Positions 33,826 to 40,934 of a DNA stretch of 48,920 bases are shown here, piece after piece (position 1 is the first letter of the stretch; each line of letters opens with the position of its first letter). The notes beneath the pieces are model-generated. The model was not told the origin of the DNA. It worked only from the letters and a program-made list of their open reading frames with translations, and ran no database searches. Origin of the DNA: Deinococcales bacterium (GTDB taxonomy: Bacteria; Deinococcota; Deinococci; Deinococcales; JAAFIG01); NCBI GenBank assembly GCA_013298595.1, contig JAAFIG010000034.1, positions 1 through 48,920 on the forward strand. The letters run 5' to 3'. A program made the position numbers and the translations under genes.

Positions 33826-34794
33826 TTGTAGCAACACGGTAATTTGCTGCATTTGCATTTGACTTAATGCTCCTTGCTCGAGCACAGCAGCATTTTCCTT
33901 AACTTGTTGCACAGTTCTAAAACCAGGAATCGGAATGGTGGTATTGCTGCGAGCCAATAACCAAGCCAGTGCGCCTTGGGCTAAGCTCCGCCCGCCTGCA
34001 CAAAGAATTTCGCGGATATCCTCGAGTTTAGCTAACCACTCTGGATTGGGCTGTCCATTCTTAAAGTACGCCATCCAAGCTGGCGAAACAAATCGGACAT
34101 CAGTGCTATCAAAAGCTGCACCATTCGAGAATTTACCAGTCAGAATACCCATACCAAGCGGACCTCGGTTGATACTCGAGAGCCTGTGTTGCTCGAGAAA
34201 CGATAACATTGGGGCGTTATCTTCAAAAATATTTTGTTGATGCTGAATAGCCACGCAATTCGTGCCTTGTGCGAAAATCTCGGCTCGAGCCACATCATCG
34301 GTACTCCAACCGTAACTACGAATCAAACCTTCGCTAACCAAATGCTCGAGGGTTTCAAGCATTTCAGCCGCTTTTTCGAGGGGATAATTACCAACATGCA
34401 ATTGCAACAAATCAATGTAATCGGTGTTTAAGCGGCGCAAACTTGCCTCGAGTGAAACCCTGATTTCGGCAGGGCTGCAATGTACTCCGCTCACCACTTT
34501 GCTGGCTTCATCTACGCCATAACCAAATTTTGTGGCAATCACCACTTTGCTGCGGTTCGCTCCAAGGGCTTTGCCTAAAATGACCTCGCTATGCCCCGCA
34601 CCATAATTAGCAGCTGTATCGAAAAAAGTAATGCCCATGTCCATGGCTGCTTGAATCGCCGCGATAGATTCAGCATCGCTGACTGCACCCCAACCTGCTG
34701 TTTGGGTTTCAAATTTCCATTCGCCACCAATTGCCCAGCAGCCCATCCCGATAGCACTGATTGCCATATTACTCCGACCAAGATTTCTTTGCAT
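33820..34794 (-). CDS. Aldo/keto reductase
   Basis: This 324-residue NADPH-dependent oxidoreductase with a TIM barrel shows the catalytic tetrad: Asp in FFDTAANYGAGHSE, Tyr in the same segment, Lys in IATKFGYG and His in LLQLHVGNYP. The cofactor region is IPGFRTVQQVKENA. Substrates are aldehydes or ketones. It is divergent from a MerR-type regulator, a pairing seen for aldehyde/electrophile-responsive systems (AdhR/NmlR-like), so induction by reactive aldehydes is plausible. I chose the ATG at 34794 rather than GTG at 34800 because TAGGCT (34806-34801) lies 6 nt before it. Confidence 0.9.
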   Translation of the reverse strand: MQRNLGRSNMAISAIGMGCWAIGGEWKFETQTAGWGAVSDAESIAAIQAAMDMGITFFDTAANYGAGHSEVILGKALGANRSKVVIATKFGYGVDEASKVVSGVHCSPAEIRVSLEASLRRLNTDYIDLLQLHVGNYPLEKAAEMLETLEHLVSEGLIRSYGWSTDDVARAEIFAQGTNCVAIQHQQNIFEDNAPMLSFLEQHRLSSINRGPLGMGILTGKFSNGAAFDSTDVRFVSPAWMAYFKNGQPNPEWLAKLEDIREILCAGGRSLAQGALAWLLARSNTTIPIPGFRTVQQVKENAAVLEQGALSQMQMQQITVLLQS

Positions 34795-34800
34795 ATGCAC

Positions 34801-34866
34801 AGCCTAATCCCTCGAGTGCGCTTGAGGTCAAGGTCTTGTCCTTGAGTGCACTCGAGGTTCTAAACT
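34801..34866. promoter_or_regulatory. Divergent MerR-type promoters with two palindromic operators
   Basis: For merR (plus): TTGTCC 34836-34841, 19-base spacer, TAAACT 34861-34866. For the reductase (minus): TTGACC 34831-34826, 19-base spacer, TAGGCT 34806-34801. A 19-bp spacer is the hallmark of MerR-activated promoters. Each spacer carries a near-palindrome, CTTGAGTGCACTCGAG (34841-34856) and CTCGAGTGCGCTTGAG (34811-34826), with centres 30 bp apart. Both starts are leaderless (6 nt after the -10). Confidence 0.8.
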
Positions 34867-34872
34867 AAGCCA

Positions 34873-35247
34873 ATGAATTATTCTATTAGCGATGCCGCTA
34901 CCCGAGCAGGTATAAGCATTCACACCTTGCATTATTATGAACGCGAAGGTTTGCTGCATGTGGCTCGAGCCAGCAGCGGACATCGGCGGTACACGAGCGA
35001 TGATCTTGCATGGATTGGTATTCTTACTTGCTTGCGTGAAACAGGAATGCCGATTCGTACTATGCGCGAATTCGCCAAATTAGTTCAACAAGACTCGAGT
35101 AATATCCCAGAGCGAATTCAGATTTTAGAAGCACATCGGCTCGAGGTGATCGAGCATTTGGCTGCTTTACAACATAATCTCGAGCATGTTGAAGGCAAAA
35201 TTGGTTTTTACAAAAAGGTGCTTGCTCAAGGTAAGACACAGTCATAA
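34873..35247 (+). CDS. MerR-family transcriptional regulator
   Basis: The protein has 124 residues with an N-terminal winged helix (YSISDAATRAGISIHTLHYY, then EREGLL and GHRRYTSDDLAWI) and a C-terminal dimerisation helix (IQILEAHRLEVIEHLAALQH). There is no Cys in the C-terminal region, so it is not a metal or thiol-nitrosyl sensor of the classical cysteine type; it is closest in style to small AdhR/NmlR-like activators. It probably controls itself and the divergent aldo/keto reductase through the 19-bp-spacer promoters at 34801-34866. Confidence 0.9.
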   Translation: MNYSISDAATRAGISIHTLHYYEREGLLHVARASSGHRRYTSDDLAWIGILTCLRETGMPIRTMREFAKLVQQDSSNIPERIQILEAHRLEVIEHLAALQHNLEHVEGKIGFYKKVLAQGKTQS

Positions 35248-35263
35248 AGCACACCTGTGTTTT
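35247..35263 (+). terminator. Weak terminator after merR
   Basis: The short stem AAGCAC / GTGTTT (one G-U pair) has an ACCT loop and continues into T residues, overlapping the merR stop codon. Stability is marginal. Confidence 0.4.
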
Positions 35264-35354
35264 TTGGAGGTTATGGCTAGGCTCGAAATTGATACGTGAA
35301 AACGTAGAGTATTTTCATTCTATTCACATCAGAATTACCAATAAAGAAAATGGC

Positions 35355-35383
35355 TTGACAAGAATGTCTTGAAACTCTATACT
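35355..35383 (+). promoter_or_regulatory. arsR promoter with operator dyad
   Basis: A textbook TTGACA (35355-35360), 17-base spacer, TATACT (35378-35383), 7 nt before the ATG. The spacer begins with the dyad CAAGA-ATG-TCTTG (35359-35371), a likely ArsR operator. A second small dyad, TTAGG-TAAATG-CCTAA, spans the start codon. Confidence 0.75.
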
Positions 35384-35390
35384 TAGGTAA

Positions 35391-35762
35391 ATGCCTAACC
35401 AAATGCTCGAGTATAACCAAATCTTTAATGCACTCGCAGACCCAACTCGTCGCGCTGTGATCGAACGGCTTGGTTATGGTTCAGCCAGTGTTAGCGAACT
35501 TGTCACACCATTTAAAATGGCACTCCCTTCCTTTATGCAGCACCTTGGTGTTCTCGAGCAAAGTGGCTTGGTGACATCCTCAAAAACAGGTCGAGTTCGT
35601 ACCTATACCCTCGAGCCACAAGCCATGCAGCAAGTCGAAGATTGGCTGACTGCACAACGCCGCATTTGGCAACAACGGCTTGACCAATTAGATGAATACT
35701 TGTTGCAGCAAAAAGTCGCCCAGACCGCTAAGCCTTCACTCAAAAAAAGGAGAAAATCATGA
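35391..35762 (+). CDS. ArsR-family transcriptional repressor
   Basis: This 123-residue regulator has the ArsR winged helix ([60 protein letters not shown]) and a basic C-terminal tail. It has no cysteine metal site. Family members of this form are usually paired with an AHSA1/SRPBCC gene, as here: the next gene overlaps by four bases (ATGA). It probably autorepresses through the dyad inside its own promoter. The inducer is unknown. Confidence 0.9.
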   Translation: MPNQMLEYNQIFNALADPTRRAVIERLGYGSASVSELVTPFKMALPSFMQHLGVLEQSGLVTSSKTGRVRTYTLEPQAMQQVEDWLTAQRRIWQQRLDQLDEYLLQQKVAQTAKPSLKKRRKS

Positions 35763-36229
35763 TGAACTTCAACCCAAAAACCGATTTAATGCTCGAGCGT
35801 ATTGTTGATGTTGCCCCAGAACTTGTTTGGGCAGCTTGGACGCAACCAGAACAACTCAAACAATGGTTCGCACCTCGCCCGTGGACAACTGTGCATTGCG
35901 AAATTGACTTACGAGTTGGTGGTTTATGCAGCACAACCATGCGTTCCCCAGAAGGACAAGATTTCCCAAATACAGGTTGTTACCTCGAGATTATCGAGAA
36001 CAAGAAATTGGTTTTTACCGATGCTTTAGGCGCAGATTTCCGACCATCTGATAAACCTTTTTTTACAGCAGCAATTATTCTCGAGCCATACGGCACAGGC
36101 ACAAAATATATTGCCCATGCGATGCACAAAGACGAAACTGTTCGCCAACAACACGAAGATATGGGTTTCCACGCTGGTTGGGGGATGTGCTTAGATCAAC
36201 TTGTTGAACTGATGACCAAGCATGCCTAA
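35759..36229 (+). CDS. SRPBCC/AHSA1-domain protein
   Basis: This 156-residue protein has the START-like AHSA1 fold: [20 protein letters not shown] followed by [23 protein letters not shown] and a C-terminal helix [15 protein letters not shown]. It is thought to bind hydrophobic ligands in a cavity; no specific ligand is known. Translation is coupled to arsR (ATGA overlap), making a two-gene operon. Confidence 0.88.
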   Translation: MMNFNPKTDLMLERIVDVAPELVWAAWTQPEQLKQWFAPRPWTTVHCEIDLRVGGLCSTTMRSPEGQDFPNTGCYLEIIENKKLVFTDALGADFRPSDKPFFTAAIILEPYGTGTKYIAHAMHKDETVRQQHEDMGFHAGWGMCLDQLVELMTKHA

Positions 36230-36291
36230 AATACCGTTCTGTTTTAAGTCATACTCGAGTATTACCATTTCAGATTGAAAAGAGAAATGAA

Positions 36292-36873
36292 ATGCGAAAA
36301 GTGATTGTAGGAATCTACGTTTCCCTTGATGGTGTCGTAGAAGAACCAATGTGGACGATGCCTTACTTAAATGATGACATTGCCCAAGCCAATTTTGATG
36401 GTGCTATGGCTGCTGATGCGTTGTTATTAGGGCGTGTAACCTACCAAGGTTTCGCTTCTAGTTGGTCTACTTCGGAACACGAAGCTTGGATGAACACAAC
36501 ATTTCCAACATTGCCACCAAGCGCGTTTAACAAACAAATGAATAGCATGGCTAAATACGTTGTCTCGAGGACAATTCAAGAACTGCCGTGGAATAATTCG
36601 TACTTGATAAAAGGTGATATAGCCGAAGAAATTCGTCAACTCAAAGCACAATCTGGTCAGAGTATTTTGGTCAATGGAAGCGTTACGCTGATTAACACCT
36701 TGATGGAACACGACTTAATTGACGAATATTGGTTGATTATGATCCCGATAATTATTGGACAGGGAAGACGCTTGTTTGAAGAAAGAGATCAACCCGTGAA
36801 GCTCAAATTGCAACAGTCAATCATATATGCAAATGGTGTGATGCGCTTAAAGTATGTGTCAGATCGTGGCTGA
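36292..36873 (+). CDS. Dihydrofolate reductase/RibD C-terminal-like protein
   Basis: This 193-residue protein resembles RibD C-terminal reductases (VIVGIYVSLDGVVEEPMW, DALLLGRVTYQGFASSW, ILVNGSVTLINTLMEHDLID, WLIMIPIIIGQGRRLFEE). These use the DHFR-like fold to bind NADPH, but the substrate of this subgroup is unknown. It lies 62 bases after the AHSA1 gene on the same strand with weak AAAAGAGAA as SD. Only one CTCGAG is inside. A related gene is at 37929. Confidence 0.85.
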   Translation: MRKVIVGIYVSLDGVVEEPMWTMPYLNDDIAQANFDGAMAADALLLGRVTYQGFASSWSTSEHEAWMNTTFPTLPPSAFNKQMNSMAKYVVSRTIQELPWNNSYLIKGDIAEEIRQLKAQSGQSILVNGSVTLINTLMEHDLIDEYWLIMIPIIIGQGRRLFEERDQPVKLKLQQSIIYANGVMRLKYVSDRG

Positions 36874-36985
36874 GCCACATTGTTATTGGTCTTCTTTGGG
36901 CGCATTACAGCAGAATGGGTAGCAATACAACAGCATCAAGCAACGCACTGGGGTTTTATGCGACAAGTGACAAAGGAGAATTATT

Positions 36986-37399
36986 ATGGCAGAGTCAATC
37001 ACAGTATCGGTTAACGTCAGCGTTGCTCTCGAGCAGGCTTGGCAAACTTGGACTCAACCTGAACATATAACCCAGTGGAATTTTGCTTCCGACACTTGGG
37101 AATGCCCAACCGCCACCAATAACCCCGTGACTGGCGGAGATTTCTCGTATCGCATGGCAGCTAAAGATGGCGGTTTTGCTTTTGATTTTGCGGGTGTGTA
37201 CACCCAAGTTATTCCGCTTGAGTTAATTGAATTTATGATGGGTAATCGTGCTGTTCAAATCAAATTCGAGATTGTCTCGAGTTTAGAAACTAGGCTTATT
37301 GAAACCTTTGAAATCGAAGATATCAACAGCTCAGAACAGCAACGCAGTGGTTGGCAAGCTATTCTCGAGAATTATAAACGCCACGCGGAATCCTTATGA
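36986..37399 (+). CDS. SRPBCC/AHSA1-domain protein (second copy)
   Basis: The 137-residue protein has the pattern VNVSVALEQAWQTWTQPEHI followed by QWNFASDTW, GGDFSYRMAAKDGGFAFDF and WQAILENYKRHAESL. It differs clearly from the copy at 35759 and is not a recent duplicate. A good SD (AAAGGAG) precedes it. The stop overlaps the start of the next gene (ATGA). Confidence 0.87.
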   Translation: MAESITVSVNVSVALEQAWQTWTQPEHITQWNFASDTWECPTATNNPVTGGDFSYRMAAKDGGFAFDFAGVYTQVIPLELIEFMMGNRAVQIKFEIVSSLETRLIETFEIEDINSSEQQRSGWQAILENYKRHAESL

Positions 37400-37827
37400 A
37401 CAAAATTACGCCGTTCTTATGGTTCGATGGCAATGTTACCGAGATGCTGGCTTTTTATAGCAGTATTTTTCCGAATTCCAAAATTATTGGTACACCGCCC
37501 AGATTGGTACTCGAGGGTCAGGAACTGATTTTGTTTAATGGTGGTCCGCACTTTACGCTCTCCCCTGCTTTTTCGTTGTTTGTTCATTGCGAAAACCAAA
37601 CCGAAATAGATGAACTCTGGGAGAAACTGTTGGCAGATGGTGGCAAACCCAGCCAGTGTGGTTGGCTGACAGATAAGTACGGTTTATCGTGGCAACTTGT
37701 ACCGCCCATGCTTGGGTCATACCTGCAAGACCCCGACCCGATCAAGGCAAAACGTGTGATGGATGCAATGTTGCAAATGAGTAAACTCGAGATAGCTGTT
37801 TTAGAAAAAGCGTATCATAACTACTAA
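37396..37827 (+). CDS. VOC/PhnB-like protein (3-demethylubiquinone methyltransferase-type fold)
   Basis: This 143-residue glyoxalase-fold protein has ITPFLWFDGNVTEMLAFYSS, IFPNSKI and GGPHFTLSPAFSLFVHCENQ, then GGWL-type ending CGWLTDKYGLSWQLVPPMLG. This is the PhnB / 'VOC family' subgroup, often annotated as 3-demethylubiquinone-9 3-methyltransferase but without a methyltransferase fold. Translationally coupled to the upstream AHSA1 gene. Confidence 0.85.
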   Translation: MNKITPFLWFDGNVTEMLAFYSSIFPNSKIIGTPPRLVLEGQELILFNGGPHFTLSPAFSLFVHCENQTEIDELWEKLLADGGKPSQCGWLTDKYGLSWQLVPPMLGSYLQDPDPIKAKRVMDAMLQMSKLEIAVLEKAYHNY

Positions 37828-37928
37828 GTCTCGAGGTGTAACGACATTACCGATAATTGTTTTTGTTAAGCCATTTTGTAGATTGCAGAATTTCGAGTAA
37901 AGGCTATATTGCTTTCTTGAGGTGCTTT

Positions 37929-38459
37929 ATGCGAAAACTTAAATACCACATTGCCAGTACCGTAGATGGTTTTATTGCTCATCCTGACCATACCGTGGAC
38001 GGTTTTACAAATACAGGCAACCATACCGATGAGTATTTGGAAGCTCTCAAGAACGATTATGATACTGTTATTATGGGACGAAAAACCTTTGATTTTGGTT
38101 TGCAGTATGGTGTTACTAACCCTTATCCGTGGTTACGACAATATGTTTTCTCGAGCAGTTTGCAAAAAAAACCAGATGCTGCGGTGGAAGTTATTTCGAG
38201 CGATCCAATTGCTTTTGTACAATCCTTAAAGCTCGAGACAGGAAAAAGCATCTACTTATGTGGTGGGGCGCAATTTGCATCTGCTTTAATTAATGCGGGT
38301 TTAATTGATGAACTGATTTTTAAAATCAACCCTGTGGTTTTTGGAACAGGAATAGGTTTGTTACCAGCCATTCCAAAATATCTTCCTCTGAATTTAATCA
38401 GCACTAAAACGTATAGCAATGGTGTTGTTGTGCTGCATTATAGTATGGAAATCGGTTAA
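37929..38459 (+). CDS. Dihydrofolate reductase/RibD C-terminal-like protein (second copy)
   Basis: This 176-residue protein starts at the ATG at 37929 (GAGGTG upstream), because the family begins there: KLKYHIASTVDGFIAHPDHT. It shows YDTVIMGRKTFDFGLQYGV, YLCGGAQFASALINAGLIDE and NPVVFGTGIGLLPA. NADPH-binding fold, substrate unknown. Similarity to the copy at 36292 is only at family level. Confidence 0.86.
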   Translation: MRKLKYHIASTVDGFIAHPDHTVDGFTNTGNHTDEYLEALKNDYDTVIMGRKTFDFGLQYGVTNPYPWLRQYVFSSSLQKKPDAAVEVISSDPIAFVQSLKLETGKSIYLCGGAQFASALINAGLIDELIFKINPVVFGTGIGLLPAIPKYLPLNLISTKTYSNGVVVLHYSMEIG

Positions 38460-38501
38460 TTGGCAGATGCTCGAGTTGTTGTGCTTTGTTATGCTCACCT
38501 G

Positions 38502-39065
38502 ATGATTCAGCAACAATTTCTGGCTAAGCAAGCCACACTGAGCACAGCGCGGTTACGACTCGAGCCATTAAGTGAACAGCATTTTGCAGGTATTTTTGCG
38601 GCTCTGCAAAACCCAGAAACGAATCGTTTAACAGGTACCCATGCCACGTTTACACCCGAAGTAGTCAAGGATTTCTTAACGGCTTTACCCTCTCGAGATG
38701 ACCGCGCAGATTGGGCAATTATTCGTCAGTCCGATAATGTTTTTCTGGGTGAAGTTGTGCTCAACGATTTAGACACCAATAACCAAAGTATGAATTTTCG
38801 CATTGCCTTAGCGCATCCAGCATTTTTTGGACAAGGGTATGGTACCCAAGCCACTCGAGCCGTAATTGATTACGGCTTAGATATGGTGCAACTCCACCGA
38901 ATTAGTCTTGGAGTATTTGCCTTTAATCCTCGAGCGCAACGGGTTTATGAAAAATGCGGTTTTGTTCAAGAAGGTATAGAGCGTCATGCTTTATTGTGGG
39001 ATGGACAATGGGTCGATCAAATCATCATGTCTATTCTTGCCTCAGATGCTCGAGGTCAACCATGA
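38502..39065 (+). CDS. GNAT N-acetyltransferase
   Basis: The 187-residue protein has LSTARLRLEPLSEQHFAGIF (typical RimJ/RimL start), the acetyl-CoA loop FGQGYGTQATRAVIDYG, and HRISLGVFAFNPRAQRVYEK followed by CGFVQEG. I chose the ATG at 38502 because TATGCT (38490-38495) is 6 nt before it. A TTG at 38460, right after the previous stop, would add 14 residues. The stop overlaps the DUF5946 start (ATGA). Confidence 0.87.
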   Translation: MIQQQFLAKQATLSTARLRLEPLSEQHFAGIFAALQNPETNRLTGTHATFTPEVVKDFLTALPSRDDRADWAIIRQSDNVFLGEVVLNDLDTNNQSMNFRIALAHPAFFGQGYGTQATRAVIDYGLDMVQLHRISLGVFAFNPRAQRVYEKCGFVQEGIERHALLWDGQWVDQIIMSILASDARGQP

Positions 39066-39580
39066 CTTTTGAGCCTTGCATTGGTTGTGGCGGATTATTT
39101 GTTGCCGTGCCAAACGGAGCAGTTCATCGTTATATGGACTCGAGCGTAGCGTGCTGGTCAGCGTTTAATTCACTTTCCGAGACGCTCGAGCTAACGGCTT
39201 TTCATGCTTTACTGGTAGATGTTTATGCTTCGCAACATCCGGGTGTGCCTAGCAATCAAACCATTAATTCTGTGGCAATTCATCTGATGGTTTTGTATGG
39301 GGTGCTCGAGCGTGGTTACAAACCAGAGCAAGCCTTGTGGTTGCGGACTCGTCCAGGTCGAGCCAGCAGCATAGCTAAGCACGATAGATTTCATTGGCTG
39401 CCCCCACCATCGTTTGCCACAAGTTTAACTATTGCTGATGTGATTGCTGGGGCAACACCCTCTGAGCGCTCGAGATTGCTCGAGGTATGGGTGAAAAGTG
39501 TTTGGCAGGCTTGGAAAGAGCTGCATGAAACACAAGTGGCGGCTTGGTTTGAAAAGTTTGTGATGGCTGAGCGTTTCTAA
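39062..39580 (+). CDS. DUF5946 family protein
   Basis: This 172-residue protein begins with a small Cys motif (CIGCGGLF, residues 6-13) followed by VPNGAVHRYMDSSVACWSAF, LLVDVYASQHPG and VAIHLMVLYGVLERG, the DUF5946 pattern. Function unknown. It is coupled to the GNAT gene by an ATGA overlap. Its TAA stop coincides with the left end of a MITE-like element. Confidence 0.78.
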   Translation: MTFEPCIGCGGLFVAVPNGAVHRYMDSSVACWSAFNSLSETLELTAFHALLVDVYASQHPGVPSNQTINSVAIHLMVLYGVLERGYKPEQALWLRTRPGRASSIAKHDRFHWLPPPSFATSLTIADVIAGATPSERSRLLEVWVKSVWQAWKELHETQVAAWFEKFVMAERF

Positions 39581-39750
39581 TACCAATTCGGTTTTAATGT
39601 GAGGTATACGCCTCACATTAAACTTCGCTCCTATGTGACCCACCAGTCCTTTTATGGGCGCGATAAGCGCGTGAGAACCCCGTTTTGGACGGAGTACGTG
39701 TAATTTTCGCTATTTTTGCGAAATGGAGTGTACATAGTCTAAAACGGTAT
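39580..39750. mobile_element. MITE-like structured element
   Basis: About 170 non-coding bases are bounded by ATACC ... GGTAT and flanked by TA. Inside is a perfect 12-bp hairpin TTTAATGTGAGG / CCTCACATTAAA (39593-39622). A GCGCG-type hairpin lies near 39657-39672, TTTCGC / GCGAAA at 39705-39723, and the outer arms CCGTTTTGGAC / GTCTAAAACGG (39680-39690 with 39737-39747) match at 10 of 11 positions. No reading frame of note and no CTCGAG. Ends and structure resemble IS630/Tc1-derived MITEs; a structured RNA is the alternative. Confidence 0.5.
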
Positions 39751-39806
39751 AAGTCACAAGATTGCCAACTCGAATTTGCTGGCTGTGGTGGTATTTGTTA
39801 AGCCTC

Positions 39807-39860
39807 TTGACAAATGCTTTAGGATAGTTCATATTTAGTTAAATAACTTTCTTAACTAAA
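39807..39860 (+). promoter_or_regulatory. Promoter and operator of the ROK regulator
   Basis: TTGACA (39807-39812), 17-base spacer, CATATT (39830-39835). Immediately downstream is a perfect 9-bp inverted repeat TTTAGTTAA / TTAACTAAA (39834-39842, 39852-39860), placed over the transcription start where a repressor would block transcription. It is followed by AAAGGA and the ATG. Confidence 0.8.
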
Positions 39861-39869
39861 GGAATCCTG

Positions 39870-40865
39870 ATGACTGTTGTCCATAATTTACGTCACCACA
39901 ACCGTAGTCGAATTCTCGAGTGGCTTGCCAAAAACGGTAGTGCTTCACGACCAGAAATCGCGGCTGCGATGAATGTTTCTAAGGTAACCATCACCAGTAT
40001 TGTCAATGATTTAATAGCCGACCAGTGGTTACTCGAGAGTGCTAAAACCGAAGGGGCAACCGGCAGACCTGCGGGCTTAGTCCATTTGCACCCTGCGCTT
40101 GGTACCGTACTGGCAATTGATTTACAACCCACCAGTATTCATGTGCAAAGTAGCAACTTACTGGCTGAAACAGGAACTACAAAGCAGTATAAAACCACGA
40201 AAAAACTCGAGCAGGATGTGCTCAAGATTTTGCAAGCCGAACAAAAATTAGCGTCTTACGGAACTTTGCGAGAAGTGGTGGTTGCGGTACCAGCTCCGAT
40301 CCAACCTGATGGTAATCTTGGGCAACCATCAAGATTACATCACTTTGATACCCAACCAATTCTCGAGTGGGGTAGTGCCAATAAAGTGGCTGTGAGTTTT
40401 GAAAACGATGTCAAATTGGCAGCCGTAGCTGAATTTAGTGAAGGTGCAGCCATTTACCAAAACGATTTTGCTTTGCTGAGCGAACGCGAAGATGGCGTAG
40501 CACTGGCGTTGTACTTGGGTGGCACATTATACCGAGGACAAACAGGTCGGGCTGGAGAGATCGCTTTGCTGGGTTGGAAACAACAAAAACAAATTGTACC
40601 CCTCGAGCAACTCGCCCTTGCAACTAGGGAATTAGCTGTAGCTCAAGTGTGTGCGGCACTGGCAGTCACGCTTGATCTCAGTTTATTTTTAATTCAACAA
40701 AGCGATTCTACGGTAGCAACCTTAGATGTTGCTAACCACATTCGAGAATTTGTTTTACGCCCCATAGATGTTCGCTCATCGCAATTTGGTGAAACAGGCA
40801 CTTTGCGCGGCGCTTTGATACAAGCTGCAAAACTCGCTCAGCACAGATTGTTTTCGCAGGAATAA
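39870..40865 (+). CDS. ROK-family transcriptional regulator
   Basis: The 331-residue protein has an N-terminal MarR-like winged helix (RILEWLAKNGSASRPEIAAA, MNVSKVTITSIVNDL) joined to a ROK sugar-kinase-like domain (LAIDLQPTSIHVQ, FENDVKLAAVAEF, GGTLYRGQTGRAGEIALLGW). The ATP-binding and zinc motifs are degenerate, as in NagC/XylR-type regulators rather than kinases. The overlapping palindrome at its promoter suggests autoregulation. It heads the sugar transport and catabolism genes that follow and probably represses them until the sugar is present. Confidence 0.88.
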   Translation: MTVVHNLRHHNRSRILEWLAKNGSASRPEIAAAMNVSKVTITSIVNDLIADQWLLESAKTEGATGRPAGLVHLHPALGTVLAIDLQPTSIHVQSSNLLAETGTTKQYKTTKKLEQDVLKILQAEQKLASYGTLREVVVAVPAPIQPDGNLGQPSRLHHFDTQPILEWGSANKVAVSFENDVKLAAVAEFSEGAAIYQNDFALLSEREDGVALALYLGGTLYRGQTGRAGEIALLGWKQQKQIVPLEQLALATRELAVAQVCAALAVTLDLSLFLIQQSDSTVATLDVANHIREFVLRPIDVRSSQFGETGTLRGALIQAAKLAQHRLFSQE

Positions 40866-40934
40866 TAACCGTTGGTGTTCGTCGGCACTCGAGCAAATCA
40901 ACTCGAGCAATGCAATTTTATTCTAGGAGGATGT

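Noticed and set aside
40872-40934. Longer start of the solute-binding protein
   Set aside because: The ATG at 40935 has TAGGAGG and begins a proper signal peptide; the extension has neither.
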